Assembly (NCBI GenBank): GCA_021819135.1 | Contig: JAKASE010000003.1 | Coordinates: 62,001-126,000, forward strand | Reading direction: 5' to 3' | Origin: Thermoplasmata archaeon | GTDB lineage: Archaea > Thermoplasmatota > Thermoplasmata > Lutacidiplasmatales > UBA184 | DNA length: 64,000 nt | Part shown: positions 56,973 through 64,000 of the stretch, piece by piece | How the letters are laid out: every line of letters starts with the position of its first letter | Position numbering within the stretch: the stretch's first letter is position 1 | Position numbers and translations under genes: made by a program | The notes under the pieces: model-generated | Seen by the model: only the letters and a program-made list of their open reading frames with translations | Told to the model about the DNA's origin: nothing | The model's database searches: none

Positions 56973-58961
56973 GTGACCGAGGAGCACCGTCGACTGGCCG
57001 CCATCATGTTCACCGACATGGTCGGCTACAGCGCCCGGGCCCAGGCGGACGAGGCGGCCGCCCTCGCGCTGGTGGACCGGCACAACCGGCTCCTCCGCCC
57101 GATCTTCGTGAAGTTCCACGGGCGCGAGGTAAAGACGATCGGGGACGCCTTCGTGGTCGCGTTCGAGAGCGCCCTCGAAGCGACCCGATGCGCCCTCGAC
57201 GTGCAGCGCATGCTCCACTACTACAACCTTCGAACCCCGGACCCCTGGAAGATCCGGATACGGATCGGGATCCACGTCGGGGACGTCGTAGAGACCGGTG
57301 GCGATGTGATGGGCGACTCGGTGAACATCGCGGCGCGCATCGTGACCCTGGCCCGGCCAGAGGGGATCTGCGTGACCCAGCAGGTCTACGACCAGGTCGC
57401 GAACAAGGCCGAAACGACGTTCGCGAAGCTCCTTCCGGTCCCCCTCAAGAACCTGCGCGCGTCGGGGAGCATCTACCGGGTGGTCCCGGTCTGGGAGGGG
57501 TCTTCGGATCACCGGGCGAAGGGGGCGCCCTCCCCGGACCGTCTCATTGCCGTCCTTCCCCTCGCCAGCATCAGCCCCGACCCTCAGGACGGATACTTTG
57601 CGGACGGCCTCACCGATGAGCTGATCTCCGAGCTTTCCCAGGTCCGGGGACTGAGCGTCATCGCGCGCACCTCCGTGGCCCCGTACAAGACGGCCCCCAA
57701 GTCGATCGCCGAGGTGGCTCGAGAGCTCGGGGTCGACACGGTCGTGGAGGGGAGCGTGCGGAAGTCGGGCAGCCAGGTCCGGATCTCGCTCACGCTGGTC
57801 GACGCCGAGACCCAGCGGCACCTGTGGACCCATCAGTACGACCGAGAGGTCAGCGACGTGTTCGCGGTCCAGGAGGACATCGCGAAACGCACCTCGAAGG
57901 CGCTTCGCCTCGAGTTCGACCGGAGCGCCCGCGCCGAGGAACGGACCCCGCCCGTCCCGGATCCCCGCTTCGGGACCGTGACCGCGGGTGAGGCATACGA
58001 TCACTATCTCCGCGGACTGGTCGCGGCGAGCGATCTTCACGAGCGGGGCCACGAGGAGGCGATACGCCACTTCGAGCTCGCGATGCGGCTGGACCCGAAC
58101 CTCGCCGAGGCGTATGCGGCCCTCGCGAACTTCTACGTCACCATCGCGGGGGACTATGTTTCGATGCGGGAGGTGATCCCCCGCGCGCGCGCGCTCGCGA
58201 AGCAGGCGCTCGAGATCTCGCCGGAGCTCTCGGAGGCCCACTCCGCGCTCGCGAACATCGCCCTCCAGTTCGATCACGACTGGGAGCTCGCGGAGACCGA
58301 GTTCGCGAACGCCATCGCCCTGAACTCGAACAACGTCGTCGCTTTCCGCTTCTACGGGACCCTCCTGAGGACGCTGCACCGGTACGACGAGGCGAGGCAG
58401 GCGATCCGCCGCGCGATCCGTCTCGACCCGGGGGGATTTGACCAGATGTCCCTCGCTCTGATCGAAATGCTCGATGGCCACTTCGACCTCGGGATCCGGT
58501 TGGCCGAGGAGGCCCACAGCCACCACCACGGGAGCTCGGCGGGGCACCGATCGTTCCTGGGGCTGCTCTACTTCCAGGCCGGCCGCCAAGCCGACGCGCT
58601 CCGCATGGCCGAGATTCCCTCCGAGGGATTGGACGAGGAGGAACGGTTCGACAACGCCCTCCTGAACGCGCTCGTGGGCCGGCCCGATCCCGCCCGTCGT
58701 TTGGCCGAAGAGGCGGAGCGTGGGGAGGCGAAGTCGTACACGTCCTCCGCCCACCTCGCCATGCTCTACTCCGTGCTCGGCAATCGGAAGCGGGCGCTCG
58801 ACCTCCTCGAGGAGGATTTCCGGGAGGGCGACGCGGTCCTGTGGCTCTTCTATCGGGGGGTGTACTTCGATCCGATCCGGGACGACCCGAGGTTCGAGGC
58901 CCTCCTTCAGAAGTACCGTCTACCGGTAGCCTCGGTGGCGACGGACGCACCAGGCTCGTGA
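56973..58961 (+). CDS. class III adenylate/guanylate cyclase with TolB/FlgO-like domain and TPR repeats
   Basis: LAAIMFTDMVGYSARAQ...REVKTIGDAFVVAFES...GIHVGDVVETGGDVMGDSVNIAAR...AVLPLASISPDPQDGYFADGLTDELISELSQVRGLSVIARTSV...TPR-like repeats; TATA-like GGTTTAACT about 27 bp upstream of GTG. Confidence 0.9.
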   Translation: MTEEHRRLAAIMFTDMVGYSARAQADEAAALALVDRHNRLLRPIFVKFHGREVKTIGDAFVVAFESALEATRCALDVQRMLHYYNLRTPDPWKIRIRIGIHVGDVVETGGDVMGDSVNIAARIVTLARPEGICVTQQVYDQVANKAETTFAKLLPVPLKNLRASGSIYRVVPVWEGSSDHRAKGAPSPDRLIAVLPLASISPDPQDGYFADGLTDELISELSQVRGLSVIARTSVAPYKTAPKSIAEVARELGVDTVVEGSVRKSGSQVRISLTLVDAETQRHLWTHQYDREVSDVFAVQEDIAKRTSKALRLEFDRSARAEERTPPVPDPRFGTVTAGEAYDHYLRGLVAASDLHERGHEEAIRHFELAMRLDPNLAEAYAALANFYVTIAGDYVSMREVIPRARALAKQALEISPELSEAHSALANIALQFDHDWELAETEFANAIALNSNNVVAFRFYGTLLRTLHRYDEARQAIRRAIRLDPGGFDQMSLALIEMLDGHFDLGIRLAEEAHSHHHGSSAGHRSFLGLLYFQAGRQADALRMAEIPSEGLDEEERFDNALLNALVGRPDPARRLAEEAERGEAKSYTSSAHLAMLYSVLGNRKRALDLLEEDFREGDAVLWLFYRGVYFDPIRDDPRFEALLQKYRLPVASVATDAPGS

Positions 58962-59794
58962 AGGCACCCCCCGGGAGAGGCCGAACGCCGCCGGGGGGCC
59001 CGCCGTCTCGAAAGCCGCATGAGCCCCGACGGTTCCCCGCGGGGGCGGCGATTGACCGAGAGGTTCGCCGTCACGATCCGAAGCACCGGTCTCCTCGGTG
59101 CCGCGCTCGCCTTGCCTCTCGCCCGGGAGAGCTCGCGCCGAGTCCCCGCGCGTGACCCCGAGTGCGGCTCCCGCCTACCGGGCGCCACAACGACCGGTGC
59201 GGGGACCTTCTCGGTGCAATGCCGGGACCCGGTCGACGCTCGGGGGAGCACCCACGAACTCGCTCCCTTCGCCGAGGAGGGGGGCGTGGAGCCCCTCCGC
59301 TCCCACGGGATCCCGAATCGCGCGGACAGAGGAGCGCGCCCGCGGGCCACCCCGGATCCACCGTGGAGCCGATCCTCGTCACCGATAGGAAGAACGGGGT
59401 CCCGTCCCGGGAGCGGCCGGCTCCGGGGGATGGCCTCTCGATCGTCGTCCTCCATGAACGACCGCACCGTCAGGGGCGGGAGGTCGACCAGCCCCGTCAG
59501 CGCCGGCGGCAGGACGGACCGACCGAGGGAGGAAGGATCGAGGGGGGCGGACCGCCGGTTCGGGGTCGTTCGGCCAGATGCTCGGCGAGCCGGAGGGGCA
59601 TTCTTGCGAGCCGCGTCGACGGGGCCGGCCTCCCGACGAAGCGAGTCGGCATCAAGCCACGGGGCGGACGACCTGTCACGGGCCCGAGGGGACTCGCGGG
59701 ATGAATCCGGCCTTAGGATGCTTCGTACTTCCCTGGGTCGAGCCCTAGGAAATCGCCACCGCTCACAGGGCGTTGCGGGCGGATCCGGGTCACC

Positions 59795-60166
59795 CTACTT
59801 CTTCGGTGAGTCCAGATCGAGCTCACGAGGGCTCGAGGCCACCCGCACGCGTCGCAACTGTCGCTCAATCTTGGGAAGTCGATCCCGGACGAAGGCCCAA
59901 ACGGCCGCCGGGTCGGGCCGCATGTACTGATGAATCAGTCGGGTCCGCAGCTCGCGGAGGTCTTGCCAAGGGACGAGAGGGTTCGCTCTCTTGATTCGTT
60001 GGGATGCCTGGTCCGCCGACTCGGACAGGTGCTCCAGGTGATGAATCACGAGTTCCCGGGTGTCGTAATCGGAGAAGAACACCGCGCGCCCCCGGGAAAC
60101 GTACCCCTTGGTTCTCTCAATAGCCTCGAGCATCTCGTCCAACCGGACCTCGTCGTGCGAGGTCAC
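59795..60166 (-). CDS. HepT-like HEPN toxin
   Basis: LDEMLEAIERTKGYV...DYDTRELVIHHLEHLSESADQASQRIKRANPLVPWQDLRELRTRLIHQYMRPDPAAVWAFVRDRLP; R-x4-H-x-Y motif (RTRLIHQY). Confidence 0.88.
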   Translation of the reverse strand: MTSHDEVRLDEMLEAIERTKGYVSRGRAVFFSDYDTRELVIHHLEHLSESADQASQRIKRANPLVPWQDLRELRTRLIHQYMRPDPAAVWAFVRDRLPKIERQLRRVRVASSPRELDLDSPKK

Positions 60167-60603
60167 AGCGGAATCGCCTCGAAGAGGACCTGGGGCCGCA
60201 CGAGGGGGTGCAGGCCACCTTCCGTGACCACGTCGACCTTCCTCCCGAGAAGAGCGCTCAACTCTCGCTCAGCGTGGAGCTGATCAAATAGGTCGGCCCC
60301 CTTCCGGAAGGTGACGAGGAGGTCCAAATCGCTCCGCGAGCTCGCCTGGCCGCGGCGGACCGAGCCAAAGACACGCACCGAGCGCGCACCGTGGCGCCGG
60401 GCGATGCGCAGAAGCTCGTTCCGGTGGCGACCCACGACCTGCTCGACCCCCAGGCCGGTCCGTGGGCCTAATTCCGTACGGATCTTGGGCCGATCCCATA
60501 GGGTAGACTTACAGCGGGGACACATACGGACCACGGGTTGCGAGGGGCGCCAGGCATAGGCGCACCGGTGGCATCGAAGGACCGGAATCTCCACGACCTG
60601 CAT
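60163..60603 (-). CDS. MNT-type nucleotidyltransferase (MntA-like antitoxin) with N-terminal zinc ribbon
   Basis: MQVVEIPVLRCHRCAYAWRPSQPVVRMCPRCKSTLWDRPKI (two CxxC) then RIARRHGARSVRVFGSVRRGQASSRSDLDLLVTF (GS-x10-D-x-D). Overlaps HepT start. Confidence 0.85.
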   Translation of the reverse strand: MQVVEIPVLRCHRCAYAWRPSQPVVRMCPRCKSTLWDRPKIRTELGPRTGLGVEQVVGRHRNELLRIARRHGARSVRVFGSVRRGQASSRSDLDLLVTFRKGADLFDQLHAERELSALLGRKVDVVTEGGLHPLVRPQVLFEAIPL

Positions 60604-60644
60604 TGGCCCGTCGAGTTCTCGGCAGCGGTCAGTTCCGCATAAGC

Positions 60645-60658
60645 TTACCTCAAGGTAA
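60645..60658. promoter_or_regulatory. 14-bp palindrome upstream of MNT/HEPN pair
   Basis: TTACCT-CA-AGGTAA with perfect 6-nt arms, about 42 bp upstream of the MNT ATG. Confidence 0.55.
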
Positions 60659-60932
60659 AATGTTCGACTCGCGGCAACGAGGAGTCGCGACGCCCGACCG
60701 TCAACTCCCGGAGCGCGCCGAACCGGGCCGGAGGGGACTCCTCGGATGCTTTTGGCGGGGGGATGCGTCCGGTCGCCGTGTAAGGCCCGCAGAGAAACGA
60801 CGCAAGAACCCGGTCGTACGCTCGAGCTATCGATCCAAGGAAGTCCGCGACATCCACGCGGCCCACGCGACATGCCGCATCGCGGGGATTCACAATAGAC
60901 CGGACCTCGACCCATAGGAATCGTCATCGTTT

Positions 60933-60947
60933 GTAACATTGGTTTAC
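60933..60947. promoter_or_regulatory. imperfect palindrome GTAACATTGGTTTAC in AT-rich promoter of the terminal operon
   Basis: GTAA/TTAC arms, followed by AT-rich TTTACGATTTTCTTATCAA before the GTG at 60999. Confidence 0.35.
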
Positions 60948-60998
60948 GATTTTCTTATCAACGGCGGCCACGTTCTACTCTCCTGAGGACGAACAGCC

Positions 60999-61256
60999 GT
61001 GGTTGGGGTCGGGAACTCCGAGATCGTTCGAGCAGACCACGAGTCGGTAGACTTGTATCAGGTGAATCTTCCGCTTCACCAGCCCGCCATCGCCCGGAAG
61101 AACGTAGGCGAGTATCTTGACCGACTGATTCGTCTGCTGCCTCCCGGGGCCGCACTAGAGTTCGTGCGCGAGCTCCCACGCCGGGTCGATCGGGAACAGC
61201 TGTTCGCCGACATGGAAGCCCTGGTACGCCTCCTCAGACTGACCGAGCATCGGTGA
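60999..61256 (+). CDS. small protein of unknown function, first gene of terminal operon
   Basis: 85 aa, GTG start; ARKNVGEYLDRLIRLLPPGAALEFVRELPRRVDREQLFADMEALVRLLRLTEHR; downstream of an AT-rich promoter-like region. Confidence 0.5.
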   Translation: MVGVGNSEIVRADHESVDLYQVNLPLHQPAIARKNVGEYLDRLIRLLPPGAALEFVRELPRRVDREQLFADMEALVRLLRLTEHR

Positions 61257-61339
61257 GGAATGTCGGTTCCCGAACGATGGGTGGAAAGGACGGGGGCAGC
61301 CACTGACCTCGGCCACATCGCTGGTTCACTGTCCGCAAC

Positions 61340-61633
61340 ATGACGGACGAAGGCGCTGAAGGCGCCGCGACGGAGACCCCGTCGCAGGGAACCCTTTCGA
61401 GAGAGACAGCGGCGAACACGGCGAAGTGGCCCACCGGGCCGCTCGATGAGGAGGAACTGCGCCAGCTCGTCCGGGCCTGCGCGAAGGCGTACACCCGACT
61501 GGTCGAGCCGCTGATCTACGCGCTCCACTACACGGATCGTCTGGAAGGCCGAGAGCACCTCTCCAATTCGGTACTGCGCACTCTCCGCGGGATGTTCGAG
61601 CAGCTCCGGACAGCGGCCGGCCCCGCACGCTGA
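61340..61633 (+). CDS. small helical protein of unknown function
   Basis: 97 aa; LDEEELRQLVRACAKAYTRLVEPLIYALHYTDRLEGREHLSNSVLRTLRGMFEQLRTAAG. Confidence 0.6.
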   Translation: MTDEGAEGAATETPSQGTLSRETAANTAKWPTGPLDEEELRQLVRACAKAYTRLVEPLIYALHYTDRLEGREHLSNSVLRTLRGMFEQLRTAAGPAR

Positions 61634-61643
61634 GGCAAGGTCG

Positions 61644-62093
61644 ATGAGCGACGAGGAGGAGCCGACCGATCCCTCGGCCTTCTCCCACCTCCCCTCCGGC
61701 CAGAGGCTCTACCACCTGGTTCTCGCGATGTCGGAGGAGCAGATCCTCCAGTCTCATGAGCGGGAAGGCTTCTGGCCGGATCCGCACCCGGAGAGGGCTC
61801 ACTACCCCATCATGGCCGAGCTCTGGTCCGACGTGGATGAGATCGCCGACGCGCTGCTCGAAGAGGACCCGACAGACGCGGTTGCACTCGACTACCGCAA
61901 GCGGTGGTCCGCCTACGACGCGGCGTACCGCGATCCAAGGGACCGGACCTGGTGGATGCTTCCCACGGAGGCCAGGGAACGGGCGAGGATCATCAAGCGC
62001 TTCCTCCTCCGGGCGGGACCGCTCTCCCTTCGTCGGCGCGAAGGCGACTCCTCCCGGGACTACTGGACGAAGGAAGCGCTGGAGTACGAATGA
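61644..62093 (+). CDS. unknown protein, paralog A of duplicated family
   Basis: 149 aa; shares HLPSGQRLYHLVLAMS-EQI and IKRFLLRAGPLSLRRR-GDSSRDYWT-EALE with 62542-62967. Confidence 0.8.
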   Translation: MSDEEEPTDPSAFSHLPSGQRLYHLVLAMSEEQILQSHEREGFWPDPHPERAHYPIMAELWSDVDEIADALLEEDPTDAVALDYRKRWSAYDAAYRDPRDRTWWMLPTEARERARIIKRFLLRAGPLSLRRREGDSSRDYWTKEALEYE

Positions 62094-62545
62094 GCAACGG
62101 TCAGTTTACGCCAGAAGAGGAAGTGGAATGGTGGACGGGGTACGCCCTCGAGGGCCTGGAACGGCGGCCACGGCGCGTGGCCCCTTTGCCGCCTCAGGGG
62201 CCCGGCGATGGCTCCCAGATGGATCTCGACAGAATGGAGCTGACCGACGGCCTGAGACTTGGCGTGGAGGAAGGTCTCAAGCGGGGCTACCTCAGGGGGG
62301 TCGGTTGGACGGGCGCCGCCATGCCGGTGGTCGAGATCACCGAGCTGGGCCGGCACGCTCCCCCGTTGAAGCCCGGGACCATCGCGCCCCCAGGTCAACG
62401 GAAGATGCTCCGCCGCCTCGAGTTCGGCCTCGCCGCCCGTGCGCGACGCTCAACGCAGACCGGGGAAAGGCTCACAAGAGGGCACCTCGCCGACCTCATT
62501 GCAGCCGCCGAGGAGGAAGTCGGACGCGGGGGAGATCCGACATGA
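62090..62545 (+). CDS. unknown protein between the two paralogs
   Basis: MSNGQFTPEEEVEWWTGYALEGLERRPRRVAPLPPQ...; 4-nt ATGA overlaps at both ends. Confidence 0.7.
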   Translation: MSNGQFTPEEEVEWWTGYALEGLERRPRRVAPLPPQGPGDGSQMDLDRMELTDGLRLGVEEGLKRGYLRGVGWTGAAMPVVEITELGRHAPPLKPGTIAPPGQRKMLRRLEFGLAARARRSTQTGERLTRGHLADLIAAAEEEVGRGGDPT

Positions 62546-62967
62546 TCGAAGACGAGGAAGTGGGCGATGCCTCTCAGTTTGCCCACCTGCCTTCCGGGCA
62601 GCGGCTCTACCACTTGGTTCTCGCGATGTCGGACGAGCAGATCAGGAACGGCCAGGTCCCCACGCTCGACATGCCCTGCCCGGCGCTCGCCGAGGTCTGG
62701 TCCGACGTGGACGAGCTCTCTCTCCTGATGCTGGAAGAGGACCCCGAGGACTCCGCGGCAACCGACTACCGACAGAAGTGGAACGAGCTGAACGTCGCCT
62801 GGAGGGACCCGGGACGGAGGAACTGGAAGATGACCGCGGCCGAGGGCCGCGCCCGGTCCCGCGTGATCAAGCGGTTCCTGCTCCGAGCCGGGCCGCTCTC
62901 GCTCCGCCGGCGCAAGGGCGACTCCTCCAGGGACTACTGGACGCAGGAGGCGCTCGAGTTTCAATGA
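62542..62967 (+). CDS. unknown protein, paralog B of duplicated family
   Basis: MIEDEEVGDASQFAHLPSGQRLYHLVLAMSDEQIRNGQ...IKRFLLRAGPLSLRRRKGDSSRDYWTQEALEFQ. Confidence 0.8.
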   Translation: MIEDEEVGDASQFAHLPSGQRLYHLVLAMSDEQIRNGQVPTLDMPCPALAEVWSDVDELSLLMLEEDPEDSAATDYRQKWNELNVAWRDPGRRNWKMTAAEGRARSRVIKRFLLRAGPLSLRRRKGDSSRDYWTQEALEFQ

Positions 62968-63224
62968 CGGACGACGAGACGGGCGACGTATCCCAGCATG
63001 TGCAGATGGCCCGAATCCTCAAACGGATCCCGGCGAACCCAGATGACCGATCGGCTTGTTGCGGGGTGTGCGGTCGGCGTCCTCCCGCGGTGAAGCTTCG
63101 GCTCGCGATCATCCCCGAGGCCGCACCTCCAGGGGAGGAGATGGTCTCAGTGTGGATTCTCTGCGAGGGCTGCGGGGTGCTGAAGGGCGCGATTTGGCCC
63201 GCGCGTGGAGCCCCAGGAGAATGA
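62964..63224 (+). CDS. small four-Cys zinc-finger-like protein
   Basis: MTDDETGDVSQHVQMARILKRIPANPDDRSACCGVCGRRPPAVKLRLAIIPEAAPPGEEMVSVWILCEGCGVLKGAIWPARGAPGE; CxxC...CxxC. Confidence 0.7.
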   Translation: MTDDETGDVSQHVQMARILKRIPANPDDRSACCGVCGRRPPAVKLRLAIIPEAAPPGEEMVSVWILCEGCGVLKGAIWPARGAPGE

Positions 63225-64000
63225 ACGAGAAGGAGATCCGCAGCCCGCTTGCGAAGGCCGTCGCCTCGGACCGCGACGTGAGCGAGCCGGTGGCGACGGA
63301 GCTGGTCGACCGCTACCTCGACTGGCGGGCTAAGCTCGAGGGCCGACCGGTAGTGCCCTGGGAGGAGCGGAAAGCGAAGCGATACATTGACCGGACCTGG
63401 CTCTTCGAGGGTCGGCCATCGGTGGTCTTCGCCGGCCAAGGGAAGGGGAAGTCGAACTTCGCGGCATGGACCATCGAGAAGACTCTCGAAACGCGGCCCG
63501 ATCATGACATCTACACGAACGTCACGTTCCCCTGGGACGAGGACGGCGGAGGACCGCCCGAGGCCAAGCCCTGCGAGCGGCTCCACCCGATCTCGTCGCT
63601 GAGCGAAGTCCTCCGCGGCGCGGCCACGTCGGTCAAGGCCGGCCGCAAGCCCGCGGTCCTCATCGACGAGATGGACCAGGCGGTCACGTCGTACAACTGG
63701 GCGAGCGAGGACGCCCAGAGCTGGCAACGGCTCATCAACATCGAGCGGCACCTACGGATCCGCGGGCCGCTCCTCGTCTACCACGCCTACCGGCACATCC
63801 CCATCGTGCTGCGCGAGGGGACGATGCTCAAGGCGCTCCTCCAAGTGATCGTCAAGGAGCACGACCACTGGGTCATCTGCCGCGAAGAGGACGGGTTTCT
63901 CCGCGTCCCGCCGACGATCCTCCCCTACCTCGTGTACGGACTTCGTGGGTTCGACATCGACGTGGACGTGCAGGACATGGAGCGGCACCTGAGCGGGAGC
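63221..64000 (+). CDS. P-loop ATPase (Zot/FtsK-HerA-like), truncated by window end
   Basis: Manual translation: ...RPSVVFAGQGKGKSNFAAWTIEKTLETRPDHDIYTNVTFPW...GRKPAVLIDEMDQAVTSYNW...IERHLRIRGPLLVYHAYRHIPIVLREGTM; Walker A AGQGKGKS, Walker B VLIDEMD. Open at the window edge, so absent from the ORF track. Confidence 0.8.
   Translation, partial: MNEKEIRSPLAKAVASDRDVSEPVATELVDRYLDWRAKLEGRPVVPWEERKAKRYIDRTWLFEGRPSVVFAGQGKGKSNFAAWTIEKTLETRPDHDIYTNVTFPWDEDGGGPPEAKPCERLHPISSLSEVLRGAATSVKAGRKPAVLIDEMDQAVTSYNWASEDAQSWQRLINIERHLRIRGPLLVYHAYRHIPIVLREGTMLKALLQVIVKEHDHWVICREEDGFLRVPPTILPYLVYGLRGFDIDVDVQDMERHLSGS

Noticed and set aside
59019-59930. 303-aa plus-strand ORF in the gene-poor region
   Set aside because: Ser/Arg/Gly-rich composition; its 3' end is antisense to hepT; no promoter or motif.
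60603-60917. 104-aa plus-strand ORF between the MNT gene and terminal operon
   Set aside because: No motif, spans promoter-like AT-rich palindromic DNA, biased composition.
1-64000. CRISPR arrays, rRNA genes, insertion sequences
   Set aside because: Looked for regularly spaced repeats, rRNA core sequences and transposase motifs (DDE/HUH/serine recombinase); none seen by eye.

Overview
High-GC archaeal chromosome segment. TATA-proximal, apparently leaderless starts, archaeal ribosomal protein eL40, archease, KEOPS Pcc1, geranylgeranyl reductase and the LysW pathway point to an archaeon; Thermoplasmatota is my inference and was not tested. Coordinates 1-59000 are mostly compact core and metabolic genes: a truncated gamma-glutamyltranspeptidase, tRNA-Gly(GCC), TrmI, a DUF58/DUF4129/MoxR cluster, serA plus a class V aminotransferase, ileS, fused EtfBA, geranylgeranyl reductase with ferredoxin, an ABC-2 exporter, a nikR/NiCoT nickel locus, an argGH-lysWXYZJK operon with a divergent ACT-domain regulator, pirin, a PiT transporter, heme O synthase, a CX5CX2C radical SAM protein, an MMPL transporter and a class III nucleotide cyclase. 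About 59000-64000 is accessory: a gene-poor stretch, a HEPN/MNT toxin-antitoxin pair whose MNT partner carries a zinc ribbon, then a tightly overlapping operon of unknown small proteins. That operon includes two clear paralogs with conserved ends and a diverged middle, and ends in a P-loop ATPase cut off by the window; I read it as the edge of an integrated mobile element. The best candidates for undescribed biology are this cassette, a 48-aa protein with 13 cysteines that is absent from the supplied ORF track (1325-1471), the repeated TTAC/GTAA palindromes at two separate loci, and the HcgA-like radical SAM protein. All product names come from reading motifs by eye; no database search was run.
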